A stretch of DNA of 64,000 nt from Acinetobacter sp. WCHA45 (GCF_002165255.2 NZ_CP028561.1:806001-870000), one strand, 5' to 3'; positions 49,096-59,455 are shown, numbered from the stretch's first letter. The notes: a model not told the origin generated them from the letters alone. Translations and numbers: made by a program.

Positions 49096-50075
49096 GCCAA
49101 GATATGAAATCCTATCAACCGACTTGTTCTATTGAGGCATTAAAAGCACGTGCAGAGATGTATCAAAAGATTCGTCAGTTTTTTGCTGAGCGTAAGGTAT
49201 TAGAGGTTGAAACACCTGTTTTGTCTCAAGCTGCTGTAACCGATGTTCATTTGGCATCTGTACAAGTACAACGTCATATTCACGGCAAATTAAATACTCA
49301 ATACTTACAGACTTCACCTGAATTTCCAATGAAACGTTTATTGGCCAGTGGTAGTGGAGCAATTTATCAAATCTGTAAAGTATTCCGTGATGATGAGCAT
49401 GGGCGTAAGCATAATAGTGAATTTACCATGCTGGAATGGTATCGACCTGGTTTAGATTTAAAAGGTTTAATGCATGAAACAGCAGATTTACTAGAAGTGT
49501 GTTTGGCACATCGTTTTGGTGAAGTCCGTCCGTATATTTTGAGTTATAAGCATGCTTTTCAAGATCGTTTAGAGATTAATCCTTTACAAGCGAGTTTAAA
49601 ACAACTTAAAGAAACTGCGAATCGTGTAGGACTCAATCTTGATTTAGGAAATGATCGCTTGGGTTATATCGATTTATTGTTTTCGCATTTCGTTGAACCA
49701 AGTTTAGGCTTTGATGCACCTGTATTTTTAACTGATTTTCCGCCTGAAATGGCATCGTTGGCTAAGGTGAAAACAGATGAGGATGGTGAATTAGTCGCAG
49801 CACGCTTCGAGGTATACATTGAGGGTTTAGAGATTGCCAATGCCTATGATGAGCTTTTAGATGCCAAAGTTTTAGCTGAACGTTTTGACGCCGATAATAT
49901 CGAACGTGCTCAACAAGGATTACCCGTCATTCCAACGGATCAACACTTGTTAGCAGCTTTACCACACATGCCAGAATGCTCAGGGATTGCACTTGGAATT
50001 GATCGTTTACTGATGGTTGCGATGAATAAGATGAAAATTGATCAAGTGATTACTTTCCCAGCGGAGATTGCTTAG
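49092..50075 (+). CDS. epmA: EF-P lysine aminoacylase EpmA (GenX/PoxA)
   Basis: 327 residues from the ATG at 49092, which overlaps the pdxB stop; an upstream in-frame extension is inside pdxB. It is a class II lysyl-tRNA-synthetase-like catalytic core without the anticodon-binding domain, with FRDDEHGRKHNSEFTMLEWY (motif 2) and SGIALGIDRLLMVAM (motif 3). It attaches beta-lysine to elongation factor P. Confidence 0.95.
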   Translation: MSQDMKSYQPTCSIEALKARAEMYQKIRQFFAERKVLEVETPVLSQAAVTDVHLASVQVQRHIHGKLNTQYLQTSPEFPMKRLLASGSGAIYQICKVFRDDEHGRKHNSEFTMLEWYRPGLDLKGLMHETADLLEVCLAHRFGEVRPYILSYKHAFQDRLEINPLQASLKQLKETANRVGLNLDLGNDRLGYIDLLFSHFVEPSLGFDAPVFLTDFPPEMASLAKVKTDEDGELVAARFEVYIEGLEIANAYDELLDAKVLAERFDADNIERAQQGLPVIPTDQHLLAALPHMPECSGIALGIDRLLMVAMNKMKIDQVITFPAEIA

Positions 50076-50095
50076 AAACTTTCATCTTTACATGC

Positions 50096-51223
50096 TTATA
50101 AAAACTGCATCAATAATTGAATTAACTCACTTTGTCGATGTGTTTTGGTTTTCTTGAAAATCGCTTGTAGATGTTTTTTGACAGTATCAGCCTGAATATC
50201 GTGTGAGAGAGCAATTTCTTTGGTGGTTTTACCCTCAAGTAATTGCTCACATATTTTGTGTTCTACAGGTGTGAACATAAAAAGCTGAGTACATATTTCT
50301 CGTTGATATTTAGGTTTATGTTTTAAACCAGAAAATGTGGCGAGTAAAACTGGACGTAGACCAAAAATCTTGTGTGTTTTTTCTGGACTTAATAAATCCA
50401 GTGTTAAGAATAAATGATCATCAATCATCATAATTTTACTGCGTTCAGCGTAGCTTAAGTCATGATGGCGTTTATGTAGGCGTTCTAGCTCAATCAGGTT
50501 TAACTCAAATTGTTGTTGGCTACTTTCATTGAATGCAAAACGACGTTGTTTGATTTGGATCAGTTTACTATTTTCCAATAGCTGTTTTGCTTCTGTATTC
50601 AATTCAAGAATATCGCCATTCAAATTAATAATCGCAATGGGCTGATTCATTTTTTGAATTAATTGTGAGCCGAGTAAGGTCATTGTCGAGTATTCAAAAT
50701 GATGTCGATATTGTTGAATTTTCTGCTGTAGTATCGGTAATAATTCATAAATCGGTTGTAATTCAGAACAACTCAAAGCACCTCGTTCGGGGCTAGTCAA
50801 AAATGAAAGTATGATACAAACTTTATGATCATAAAGAATTTGTATTGCTGAACAAAAACGTAAATTTAGAGGTTTTAATACTTGTTGATAGACTTGAGTT
50901 TGAAGAATTTCATCTTCTGTGAAATGTTGAAAACAATGCATCCAACCTTGCATTGGAGCCACTAACATTTTGTTTAAGCGAGGATCATCATCTATATTTA
51001 AACGAATTTGTTTTAGTGCGGCTTGTTCAAGTTGATGTTCATCAAAATCAACGCCATGATGAACACTAAAAGATAGCGCTTGTACTTCAAGATCAACGGC
51101 GAGTAGTTGAGAGGCTTGTAGATTAAAATATTGATTCAGTTGTTCTAATAAAATAATCCAATCATCAGCATGCTGCACCTTATTCAAGATTTCCATGACA
51201 GTGCTTTGTTGGCTTAGATCCAT
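50096..51223 (-). CDS. LuxR-type HTH transcriptional regulator
   Basis: 375 residues. The C-terminal HTH (EHKICEQLLEGKTTKEIALS, then DTVKKHLQAIFKKTKTHRQS) is of the LuxR/GerE type. The middle has a PAS-like part (NLNGDILELNTEAKQLLENS, about residues 197-216). The N-terminal 160 residues are unassigned. No phospho-acceptor receiver domain is seen. Its targets are unknown. Confidence 0.88.
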   Translation of the reverse strand: MDLSQQSTVMEILNKVQHADDWIILLEQLNQYFNLQASQLLAVDLEVQALSFSVHHGVDFDEHQLEQAALKQIRLNIDDDPRLNKMLVAPMQGWMHCFQHFTEDEILQTQVYQQVLKPLNLRFCSAIQILYDHKVCIILSFLTSPERGALSCSELQPIYELLPILQQKIQQYRHHFEYSTMTLLGSQLIQKMNQPIAIINLNGDILELNTEAKQLLENSKLIQIKQRRFAFNESSQQQFELNLIELERLHKRHHDLSYAERSKIMMIDDHLFLTLDLLSPEKTHKIFGLRPVLLATFSGLKHKPKYQREICTQLFMFTPVEHKICEQLLEGKTTKEIALSHDIQADTVKKHLQAIFKKTKTHRQSELIQLLMQFL

Positions 51224-51423
51224 TCAAAAATCCCATTAGAATAAATAGAATACATTTCCATGTAGTTTATATGGGTTTTGATGAAATGAAATCAGTAACT
51301 GAAATATATTCTAGTTTTATTTATACAATTTGATGAGATGAATTATTTGAAAGAAAAAATTGAATAAACTTTATCATTTGATGAAAATGCCTAAGCCCTA
51401 TCAAAGCCTAGGCGAGATTGAAT

Positions 51424-51585
51424 TTAACAACGTCCTTTTTTAGCCTGTCCTGGAGGACAAAAATCACTATGACCATCATGGTGGTTGTCTGGATCAACAA
51501 TCACACTGCCATGAGGAGTATGCACTGCACAGGCCGATAAGCTAAATGTGATTAAAGTACTGAAGCAAAGCAGTATTATTTTCAT
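51424..51585 (-). CDS. Small lipoprotein, unknown
   Basis: 53 residues from the ATG at 51585 (an ATG one codon upstream is possible), behind AGAGGATGC. The signal MKIILLCFSTLITFSLSACA has the lipobox SLSAC with the lipidated C19. The short mature part is His-rich (DPDNHHDGHSDF) with two further cysteines (CPPGQAKKGRC). The His cluster hints at metal binding, by inference only. Confidence 0.75.
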   Translation of the reverse strand: MKIILLCFSTLITFSLSACAVHTPHGSVIVDPDNHHDGHSDFCPPGQAKKGRC

Positions 51586-51680
51586 CATTGCATCCTCTTT
51601 TTATTGCTTTCTCATTTACTTTAAATTGATCCTCACTTTTCGACTAGCGTAATGACGCATGTTTTTAATAGAGATTTGTA

Positions 51681-52682
51681 TCATTCGACTGTACGTAAAA
51701 TAGTTCTAAATCCCACATGGGTTGCTGCCAAATCAAATTCTTGTGGATAACGACTACTGTTTCGATAGCGTGCGCAAAAGTTGGAGGCACATAGAAAAGA
51801 ACCGCCTTTGAGTACATATTGCGTTGCGGTGCTGTTTTGTTGACGAAGTTCCGCATAATTGCCCATGTGCTGATCATGTGCGCCGTGATAAGCAGAAGAG
51901 GTCCATTCCCAGACATTGCCAATCATATCGAATAACTTAAAAGCATTGGAAGCATAACAGCCGACAGGCGCCACACTTTGGAAATGATCTTCAACCGTAT
52001 TATCGAAAGGAAATTTACCTTGCCAATAATTGGCTTGTGGATGTTGATGCGTATCTTGTGGCGCTTGGTGTAAAGGAGTATCACTTTTCGAACCTGCTTT
52101 GGCGGTATATTCCCATTCTTGCTCTGTAGGTAAGTCCCGACCTAACCAAACGGCATAGTGTTCAGCATCATTTTTAGTGACATAGCGAACAGGTTCAGAC
52201 GGTAAAGGAGGCTGACCCTGAGCACCATTCGGCGTTTTCCATGTGTAATCTGATTTCAGCTGCCACCATCGTTTTGGGTTGTCCACATTCGGTGAAAATA
52301 CTGCAGCCTGTTTCTGATTTTCTGCATCAGTGATATAGCCTGTGGCTTTGACAAAACTGGAGAATTGAGCAACTGTCACCTCGGTTTGGTCAATCCAAAA
52401 ACCTGTTACTTGGCGTTGTGTTTGGCCAAAATTCAATTCATCAGGGTAGGCTAAGTTTGAACCCAGTTGAAATGAACCTTCAGGAATCCAGACCATACCT
52501 GCAGTTTTACTGTTTTGCCATGCCTCAGGTAAGCCCGAATATTGTTGGCATTGCTGTAATGAGCCCAATGGAGCCAAGGTGCTGTTTTGTGTATGTGATT
52601 GAGTGGTAGCAGGTTTAACTTTGCTACAGCCTGTCACAAGGGACAGGCCGCTGAGTGAAACTAAAATGCATACCCATTTCAT
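51681..52682 (-). CDS. Formylglycine-generating enzyme family protein, lipoprotein
   Basis: 333 residues. The signal peptide carries a lipobox LVTGC with C19, so the protein is exported. The FGE-sulfatase domain starts at MVWIPEGSFQLGS and includes QTEVTVAQFSSFVKATGY and GNVWEWTSSAYHG. The redox cysteines of true FGE are both present (C298 and C303 in GGSFLCASNFCARYR). FGE oxidises the sulfatase active-site cysteine to formylglycine. It overlaps the sulfatase stop by four bases, so it is almost certainly that enzyme's activator. Confidence 0.9.
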   Translation of the reverse strand: MKWVCILVSLSGLSLVTGCSKVKPATTQSHTQNSTLAPLGSLQQCQQYSGLPEAWQNSKTAGMVWIPEGSFQLGSNLAYPDELNFGQTQRQVTGFWIDQTEVTVAQFSSFVKATGYITDAENQKQAAVFSPNVDNPKRWWQLKSDYTWKTPNGAQGQPPLPSEPVRYVTKNDAEHYAVWLGRDLPTEQEWEYTAKAGSKSDTPLHQAPQDTHQHPQANYWQGKFPFDNTVEDHFQSVAPVGCYASNAFKLFDMIGNVWEWTSSAYHGAHDQHMGNYAELRQQNSTATQYVLKGGSFLCASNFCARYRNSSRYPQEFDLAATHVGFRTILRTVE

Positions 52683-54358
52683 TTAAGGAAATATTCCTTA
52701 ACCCCATTTTGCTGGGTATATTGATTATATACATTTATCAGCTCTTGTAATTTGGCTGGATTATCTTGAGCAAGGTTTTGCGTTTCGCCTCGATCATTTT
52801 TGAGGTTATACAATTCCCATGCACCTGTTCCGAGTTCTGATTTACCTTGTAATGCAATTTTCCAGTCCCCTTGACGGGCATATTTACTGCCATGTAATTC
52901 ATCGGCAAAGCTAAAGTTAACGGGGCGGATCGCTTGCGCTTTATTGTCGAGTACAGGTTTCCATGAATAGCCGCTTGGCGTATTGATTTGACGGCCTTTG
53001 TATTGACCTTGTGGGACGGCAATATTTGCGTAGTCGAGCACGGTTGGGAACACATCCAAGACTGAGGCAAAACCATGATGCGTGGCTTGGGCTTTGCTTT
53101 GATAAGGGAGCTTCACAATTGCAGGTGCGGTGGTTGCACCTTCACCTGCAGTATCTTTCCATAGATGGAATGGCGCAGCACTGACTTCCGCCCAACGTGG
53201 TCCAACATAGTGATAAGAGCTTGATGTCCCCACATTATTCACGCCGTTATCAAAACCTGATTCAGCACCGTAATTGCCACGGATAAAGCCTTCTGCACCA
53301 TTGTCTGAGACAAAGAAGATTAATGTATTGTCATATAGATTATTGCGTTTTAAATATTGAATCACCCGACCAATATTGGCATCCAGATTTTCGACCATGC
53401 CTGCATAGATTTCCATTCTGCGTGCTTCTAGCACTTTTTGCTCGGTTGAAAGTTCATTCCACTTGCCATATTTTTGCGGTGCATTTTGCGTGGCGATTGG
53501 TTCAGCCGCCTTAAAGTTGGCTGGAATTAATCCGAGTTGTTTTTGGCGAGCTATACGCGCATCGCGAATCACATCATAGCCTGCGTCATAAACACCGCGA
53601 TAACGATCGCGATATTCAGCGGGTGCTTGTAAAGGCCAATGCGGCGCGGTGTAAGCAGCATAGGCAAAGAATGGCTTGCCTGAGTTTTTACCTGACTCAA
53701 TATAACTGATCAATTTGTCTGTGAAGTAATTGGTAGAGAAGAAATCATCGGGTAAGGATGAAATCGGAACTTGTTTGCCGTCTTCCGTATACGTCGCATT
53801 ACGCTTATAGGCACTCGGTGCTTGTTTAAAATGTAGGTCTAAGCCTTGCAATAACGTAAATGAGTGATCGAATCCTTTAGCATGTGCGTTGTTTGCATCG
53901 GTCAAGCCTAAGTGCCATTTACCGCTGATATAAGTTCGATAGCCATTGTCTTTCAATACTTCTGCAATAGAGAGTGAACGTTCATTTAAATAGCCCTCAT
54001 AACCAGGTTGACCTTTTAGATGCTCAGGTGTGAGTTCAGCCATTGCACCAATCCCCGCTAGATGATGGTCAGTTCCCGAAATCAATTGTGAGCGTGTCGG
54101 TGAGCAGGTCGGGGCAGTATGATAGTCCGTTAAAATACGACCTGCTCGGGTCAGCTCATCAATATTGGGTGTATGAATTTCCCCACCAAAAGCGCCTAAG
54201 TCTGAATAGCCTAAGTCATCAGCCATAATGAATAAAATGTTGGGTTGCTTCTTGGTTTCAACCACAGTATTTGAATGATCAGAATCATTGCTGCAAGCTG
54301 AAATTGACAAGCTAAATAATGCAATAGAAAGTGTGCTAAAGAGACTATTATGAGACAT
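52679..54358 (-). CDS. Arylsulfatase-type sulfatase, lipoprotein
   Basis: 559 residues. Lipobox LSISAC (C22) after a signal peptide. ILFIMADDLGYSDLGAFGGE gives the metal aspartates (D47, D48), and TAPTCSPTRSQLISGTDHH contains the C-x-P-x-R site, with C85 to be converted to formylglycine. It hydrolyses sulfate esters, probably in the periplasm or at the cell surface; natural substrate unknown. It is the first gene of a two-gene operon with FGE. Confidence 0.93.
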   Translation of the reverse strand: MSHNSLFSTLSIALFSLSISACSNDSDHSNTVVETKKQPNILFIMADDLGYSDLGAFGGEIHTPNIDELTRAGRILTDYHTAPTCSPTRSQLISGTDHHLAGIGAMAELTPEHLKGQPGYEGYLNERSLSIAEVLKDNGYRTYISGKWHLGLTDANNAHAKGFDHSFTLLQGLDLHFKQAPSAYKRNATYTEDGKQVPISSLPDDFFSTNYFTDKLISYIESGKNSGKPFFAYAAYTAPHWPLQAPAEYRDRYRGVYDAGYDVIRDARIARQKQLGLIPANFKAAEPIATQNAPQKYGKWNELSTEQKVLEARRMEIYAGMVENLDANIGRVIQYLKRNNLYDNTLIFFVSDNGAEGFIRGNYGAESGFDNGVNNVGTSSSYHYVGPRWAEVSAAPFHLWKDTAGEGATTAPAIVKLPYQSKAQATHHGFASVLDVFPTVLDYANIAVPQGQYKGRQINTPSGYSWKPVLDNKAQAIRPVNFSFADELHGSKYARQGDWKIALQGKSELGTGAWELYNLKNDRGETQNLAQDNPAKLQELINVYNQYTQQNGVKEYFLK

Positions 54359-54449
54359 TAGGATCGACTTAATTTTATAGAAGAATTATGACGAGTTTAG
54401 AGCGATGATTTTTATGATAAAAATAATTAAAATTTGATTGTTAATCTTA

Positions 54450-54477
54450 AAAAAAGAAAAGCCCCAAAAAAGGGGCG
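54450..54477 (-). terminator. Terminator of the rhomboid gene
   Basis: On the minus strand GCCCC, TTTTTT, GGGGC then TTTTCTTTTTTT. Confidence 0.85.
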
Positions 54478-54490
54478 TGTATGATAAAAA

Positions 54491-55108
54491 TTAAAATGGT
54501 ATTTGAGTGAGTTGATTTAAAAAGTGCGGCAGCACTTTAGGTTCTAATAAAATTGTCATGACCACACCATACGCTGCTCCCCATAAGTGAGCACTATGGT
54601 TGATATTTGTGTTGCCTCTTTTGCCAGACCAAATACTGTAAGCGACATATAAAATGGCAAAAATAATGGCTGGAACGGGAATAAAGAAAACGAAAATGAG
54701 CTTCCATGGTTGAAACAGAATATAAGCAAATAACACAGCAGAAACAGCACCAGACGCACCTAAACTTGCCCAACGAATATCATGTCGATGTTTTAAATAG
54801 CTTGGTAAAATTGCTGCAATTAATCCACCTAAATAAAATAAGACAAAGCCTGTGTCATAAAAAAACTGACGATAAAAGCTTTCAATAATATTGCCGAAGA
54901 AGAACAGCGTGATCATGTTAAAGAGTAAATGAGTACCATCAGCATGAACAAAACCATGTGTAATAAAGCGGTCATACTGCCCACGTTGCAGTGCAGGTGG
55001 CCAAAAAATTAAACGATTCATCACCGTTTGATTTGAGAAGGCTAACAAGGAAATGGCAACTGTAATGATGATCAGTGTCGCAGTATGACTAAAGGGTAGA
55101 TGTAACAT
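54491..55108 (-). CDS. Rhomboid-family intramembrane serine protease
   Basis: 205 residues with six hydrophobic spans. The catalytic serine is in LGASGAVSAVLF (GxSG) and the partner histidine is in NHSAHLWGAAYG. HGFVHADGTHLLFNMITLFF is the usual helix-2 segment. It cleaves membrane proteins within the bilayer; substrates unknown. Confidence 0.92.
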   Translation of the reverse strand: MLHLPFSHTATLIIITVAISLLAFSNQTVMNRLIFWPPALQRGQYDRFITHGFVHADGTHLLFNMITLFFFGNIIESFYRQFFYDTGFVLFYLGGLIAAILPSYLKHRHDIRWASLGASGAVSAVLFAYILFQPWKLIFVFFIPVPAIIFAILYVAYSIWSGKRGNTNINHSAHLWGAAYGVVMTILLEPKVLPHFLNQLTQIPF

Positions 55109-55262
55109 AAATGTTTTAAAATTGATCAGTGTCTCAGCAATAATGCCATTAAAAACTTAATAAACAATGATCTTGCATAGAATTCCTACAAAAATGGTTG
55201 ATTTTTTTTTATTACACTCCATCTTCGGTTAAGATAACGACATCAGCTTGAGGAATATTGTT

Positions 55263-55901
55263 ATGTCGACTGAGAACACCAACACTGCAATTGCAGAAGA
55301 AATCCCAAACCTTTTGATTACTCCATCTGCGCAAGAGTATTTAAGTGATTTATTATCAAAGCAAAATACTCCAGGGATTGGCGTTCGTGTTTTTGTAGAA
55401 CATCCAGGTACACCGCGTGCAGAATGTTGTATGGCATATAGCGCACCTGATGAAGTAGTACCAACAGACTACAAACAGGAATATCCTGATTTTCCTGCTT
55501 ATGTTGATGCACCATCCATTCCATATTTATTAGATGCTGTCATTGACTACAACAAAGACCGTTTTGGTGGTCAATTAACTTTCCGTGCACCAAATTCGAA
55601 AGTGCCGCGTGTTGGCCCAGATGCGTCAATTGAAGAACGAATTACCTACATTTTACAATCTGAGATCAATCCAGGTTTAGAGGGTCATGGCGGTAATTGT
55701 AGTTTAGTCGAAGTGAAAGATGATCCAGAGCATGGTCTTACTGCTGTATTGAAATTTGGTGGTGGTTGCCAAGGTTGCTCAGCAATTGATGTTACCCTTA
55801 AACAAGGTGTTGAAACGACTTTACAACAGCATGTCCCAGAATTAAAGCGTGTGGTTGACCAAACTGATCACTCTCAGTCAGAAGGTGCGTACTTTAAGTA
55901 A
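55263..55901 (+). CDS. nfuA: Fe-S biogenesis protein NfuA
   Basis: 212 residues from the ATG at 55263; the upstream in-frame extension lacks support. The N-terminal degenerate A-type domain ([15 protein letters not shown]) is joined to a C-terminal NifU domain with the cluster ligands in [16 protein letters not shown]. It carries and delivers [4Fe-4S] clusters under stress or iron limitation. Confidence 0.95.
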   Translation: MSTENTNTAIAEEIPNLLITPSAQEYLSDLLSKQNTPGIGVRVFVEHPGTPRAECCMAYSAPDEVVPTDYKQEYPDFPAYVDAPSIPYLLDAVIDYNKDRFGGQLTFRAPNSKVPRVGPDASIEERITYILQSEINPGLEGHGGNCSLVEVKDDPEHGLTAVLKFGGGCQGCSAIDVTLKQGVETTLQQHVPELKRVVDQTDHSQSEGAYFK

Positions 55902-55926
55902 TAAAACTTGAAATTTATTGCATTAT

Positions 55927-55951
55927 AAAAGCCCTGAATAGGGCTTTTTTA
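55927..55951 (+). terminator. Rho-independent terminator of nfuA
   Basis: AAAAGCCCT, GAAT, AGGGCTTTT, then Ts. Confidence 0.9.
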
Positions 55952-56026
55952 TTATTAATTTAATCAAATTTTATTTCATCATTATGTTCCATGAATGTGT
56001 GTCCTGAATTAAATAATGAAAATATA

Positions 56027-56045
56027 AATAATAATTATTATCATT
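56027..56045 (+). promoter_or_regulatory. Candidate Fur box
   Basis: AATAATAATTATTATCATT resembles the palindromic Fur consensus GATAATGATAATCATTATC. It lies about 85 bases before a siderophore receptor gene, which supports iron control. Confidence 0.65.
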
Positions 56046-56128
56046 TATATTGAGTTTTATTGTTTCTTTGTTAGAATCTAGCCTAGTTTTTTAGCAAATC
56101 TTATGATTTATCTTAATGAGGTGGGAAT

Positions 56129-58396
56129 ATGTCTAATAAAATAGCACGCCATACATTACTCGCGACTTCGATTCTGAGTGGCATGATGACGTTTGCATAT
56201 GCAGCAGAAACTACAGTTAATCAAAGTGGATTGGTTGAAAAATCAAATGAAAACGATGTTGTTAAACTGGAGACAATTGTTCTAACAGCAGAGGAACAAA
56301 TTAAACAATCTCTCGGAGTTTCTAAGATCACTGTCGAAGATTTAGAAAAAATTCCAGTACGTAATGATATTTCTGAATACGTTCGTCGTATGCCAGGCGT
56401 TAACTTAACAGGGAATAGTGCAACAGGTCAGCGTGGAAATAATCGTCAAATTGATATTCGTGGTATGGGGCCTGAGAATACACTCATTTTGATTGATGGA
56501 AAGCCTGTTTCCTCACGTAACTCTGTACGCTATGGTTGGAAAGGAGAGCGTGATACGCGAGGAGATTCAAATTGGGTGCCAGTAGAAGCAATCGAGTCTA
56601 TTGAGGTTTTACGAGGTCCAGCAGCAGCTCGTTATGGTTCTGGAGCGGCGGGTGGTGTAGTCAATATTATTACTAAGAAAGTAACGAATGAGACACATGG
56701 TTCCGTTGAGCTATATACCAATCAACCTGAAGATTCCAAAGAAGGCGATTCTACTCGAGTAAGTTTCAATCTTAGTGGTCCAATCATTAAAGATATTTTA
56801 TCTTATCGTTTATATGGTAATTACAATAAAACTGATGCAGATGCAGTAGATATTAATAAATCAATTGGCAGTCAGGCTGCTGGTCGAGAAGGGGTTAAAA
56901 ATAAAGATATTGCTGGGCGCTTAGCTTGGCAAGCAACTGATGAACAAACAGTATTGCTTGATATTTCTTCTGGTCGCCAAGGCAATATTTATTCTGGAGA
57001 CTCTCAATTAAATTCAAATGCAGAAACCGACCCAATTCTTTCTCAACTTATTGGGAAAGAAACCAATACCATGTATCGAGATAGCTTGGCGCTAACTCAT
57101 GAAGGAGATTGGGATTGGGGTAAAAGCAAATTGGTTGCGCAGTACGATAAAACGCGTAATAAAAGACTTCCAGAGGGTTTAGCAGGAAGTGTTGAAGGAA
57201 AAATTAATAATTTAAATGATCGTGTTACATCTAAACTAGACACGTTAAGATTAAACGGCGAGCTAAATATTCCACTTGAATATTATCTGCCACAAGCATT
57301 GACCTTGGGTGTCGAGTGGGTGGAAGACAAATTCACTGATCAGACCTCTACAACACAAGGTAAGGATCAAAGTGGTGCTGGCTATGGCGATCAGCTTGCT
57401 AAAGGTGATCGTAGTAAAATGGAATCACGAATTGCATCGGCATATATTGAAGATAACTTCAAAGTTACAGATATGACCGATGTTGTGGTCGGTTTACGTT
57501 TTGATGATCATAGTAAATCAGGCTCAAACTGGAGTCCAAGTTTAAACATAACGCAAAAATTAAATGATCATTTTACTTTGAAAGGGGGGATTGCCAAAGC
57601 CTATAAAGCCCCGAATATGTACCAAAATGCTGAAGGTTATTTATTAAGTACCAATGGTAATGGTTGTCCTGCAAATATTGCTTCGCGCTGTTTATTACAA
57701 GGTAATGGCGATTTAAAACCAGAAACTTCAATCAACAAAGAAATTGGGATTCAATTCCAAAAAGATGTTGTGAATGCCAGCTTAGCTTGGTTCCGTAATG
57801 ATTATAAAAATAAGATTGTTGCTGGAACAGACATTGTTGGGACTGTGAATGATTCAAGTACAAATGCAAACGGAGGGGTTGCGCAAACGACTTGGAATAT
57901 TCTTCGTTGGGATAATACACCAGAGGCATTGATTCAAGGGTTTGAAGGGAGTTTAGGACTAGATTATGGCAATATCCGCTGGACCAACAATTTCACTTAT
58001 ATGATGGACTCTAAGGATAAGAAAACAGGAAATCCTTTGTCACTTGTTCCAAACTATACGATTAACTCAATTTTCGATTATGACATCACGGATCAATTGG
58101 ATGTGAATTTTGTTTACACTCAATATGGTCGTCAAAAATCACGTCAATTCGCAGAAAATAGGATTGAAGCAGGCGTGGGTTCAGGTGGTACAAGTAGTGC
58201 GATTAAGCCAAGTGATGTAAAAAGTTATAGCTTAGTCGGTTTAAATATGGGCTATAAATTTAACAGTCAATTCAGCACTCGTCTTGGTGTAAGTAATTTA
58301 TTTGATAAACAAATTTTAAGAGATAGTAATTCAATCAGTCAAACATATAACGAACCGGGTCGTGCTTATTATGCAAGTTTAAAATATTCATTCTAA
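56129..58396 (+). CDS. TonB-dependent catecholate siderophore receptor, FepA/PirA-type
   Basis: 755 residues. The signal peptide (about 1-25, ending AYAAE) is followed by a TonB-box-like VVKLETIVLT, a plug domain (RQIDIRGMGPENTLILIDGK, then SIEVLRGPAAARYGSGAAGG) and a 22-strand-type barrel ending ASLKYSF with the terminal aromatic residue. The insert SSRNSVRYGWKGERDTRGDS in the plug is typical of the FepA/PfeA/PirA group for enterobactin-like catecholates. It is an outer-membrane protein. A Fur-like box precedes it. Confidence 0.9.
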   Translation: MSNKIARHTLLATSILSGMMTFAYAAETTVNQSGLVEKSNENDVVKLETIVLTAEEQIKQSLGVSKITVEDLEKIPVRNDISEYVRRMPGVNLTGNSATGQRGNNRQIDIRGMGPENTLILIDGKPVSSRNSVRYGWKGERDTRGDSNWVPVEAIESIEVLRGPAAARYGSGAAGGVVNIITKKVTNETHGSVELYTNQPEDSKEGDSTRVSFNLSGPIIKDILSYRLYGNYNKTDADAVDINKSIGSQAAGREGVKNKDIAGRLAWQATDEQTVLLDISSGRQGNIYSGDSQLNSNAETDPILSQLIGKETNTMYRDSLALTHEGDWDWGKSKLVAQYDKTRNKRLPEGLAGSVEGKINNLNDRVTSKLDTLRLNGELNIPLEYYLPQALTLGVEWVEDKFTDQTSTTQGKDQSGAGYGDQLAKGDRSKMESRIASAYIEDNFKVTDMTDVVVGLRFDDHSKSGSNWSPSLNITQKLNDHFTLKGGIAKAYKAPNMYQNAEGYLLSTNGNGCPANIASRCLLQGNGDLKPETSINKEIGIQFQKDVVNASLAWFRNDYKNKIVAGTDIVGTVNDSSTNANGGVAQTTWNILRWDNTPEALIQGFEGSLGLDYGNIRWTNNFTYMMDSKDKKTGNPLSLVPNYTINSIFDYDITDQLDVNFVYTQYGRQKSRQFAENRIEAGVGSGGTSSAIKPSDVKSYSLVGLNMGYKFNSQFSTRLGVSNLFDKQILRDSNSISQTYNEPGRAYYASLKYSF

Positions 58397-58410
58397 GCAA
58401 ACGACGATAA

Positions 58411-58441
58411 AACAAGGTACTTTAAGTGCCTTGTTTTTTTA
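58411..58441. terminator. Terminator of the receptor gene
   Basis: AACAAGGTAC, TTTAA, GTGCCTTGTT, then Ts. It overlaps the stop codon of the convergent gene at 58422. Confidence 0.85.
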
Positions 58442-59432
58442 GTATTTCATTGACTTGTTCTGAGTAATAAAATTTTTCTAGATGTGCGCGTGCTCGTTCT
58501 CTTAAATACCCAGTTTGAATCACTTGCTGTAGCACGGGTGTAAGTAAATTATTCAATTCATTCTGAATTAAATCTTCATCAATATTTAGATCACGCAGTA
58601 ACAAATCGAAAGTTCTCTCTTGGTTTCTTGCGTACCACGCATAAACTCCATCATGAACCTGCTGTTTTAAGTAAGGCGTTTGGCGAATATGATCCCAAAT
58701 TTCATGACCTAATCCCACGGTTTTAGGTAGGTCTTGGACTTCAAAGTAATTTCGTAATACTGAAACTGGCATCAGTTTGATTTTATGCCAAAGATTTGCT
58801 TGGAAGTGATAGAGCTTGTCATCATTAAAATGTTGATTCAAAACTTTTTCACTCATTTGGCTAATTTTTAAAATATTCTTTTGCAGATAATGACCAATGG
58901 TTTCATTCAAGTTGGAATCCGTAACGGTTTCTAAAACGGATTTGCCCATTTTCATGAAATGCCCTACGCCAGGAACGCGTTTAGACATGACCGAATTATC
59001 TAAGTAATCTTGGATGGAGTGTTGTATAAGCTGCGTAATCAACGCTGAAAAGGCTGGATTATTGACGATAGTTTGAATTAAACGTTGCCGATGTCCCGCT
59101 TTTCCTGCGACGTATTGTGCAATTGAGTCGATGGTTAATACAGGCATAACCTCTTCAATTGTGGTGCTATCGTTCAGCGGATGAATCAATGCAAAACGAA
59201 TATGCTCAGCAATTTGCTCAATTAGAAATGGACTTGCGGGCGTTGCTAGAATTTGCTTTTCGATCAGTTTAAAAATCTGTTCAAATGACCAAATATGTTG
59301 TAGCTGTTGCAACCGTAACCAATGATAGAATTGCTTAAACTCATATTGAATGGTTTCTGATTGTGAAAACTCTTGATCTAAAAAATCAAGTTGTGCATCA
59401 ATTAGCTGTTCTATCATTGGATGTTTAGACAT
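58422..59432 (-). CDS. Conserved hypothetical protein, helical
   Basis: 336 residues, mostly amphipathic helix, no signal peptide or membrane span. Patterns such as SALITQLIQHSIQDYLDNSV and VPGVGHFMKMGKSVLETVTD recur in Acinetobacter hypothetical proteins as I recall them. Function unknown. It follows the hydrolase gene by 23 bases and is probably cotranscribed with it. Confidence 0.75.
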   Translation of the reverse strand: MSKHPMIEQLIDAQLDFLDQEFSQSETIQYEFKQFYHWLRLQQLQHIWSFEQIFKLIEKQILATPASPFLIEQIAEHIRFALIHPLNDSTTIEEVMPVLTIDSIAQYVAGKAGHRQRLIQTIVNNPAFSALITQLIQHSIQDYLDNSVMSKRVPGVGHFMKMGKSVLETVTDSNLNETIGHYLQKNILKISQMSEKVLNQHFNDDKLYHFQANLWHKIKLMPVSVLRNYFEVQDLPKTVGLGHEIWDHIRQTPYLKQQVHDGVYAWYARNQERTFDLLLRDLNIDEDLIQNELNNLLTPVLQQVIQTGYLRERARAHLEKFYYSEQVNEILKKQGT

Positions 59433-59455
59433 AAAACCTCAAATTCTTACTAAAC

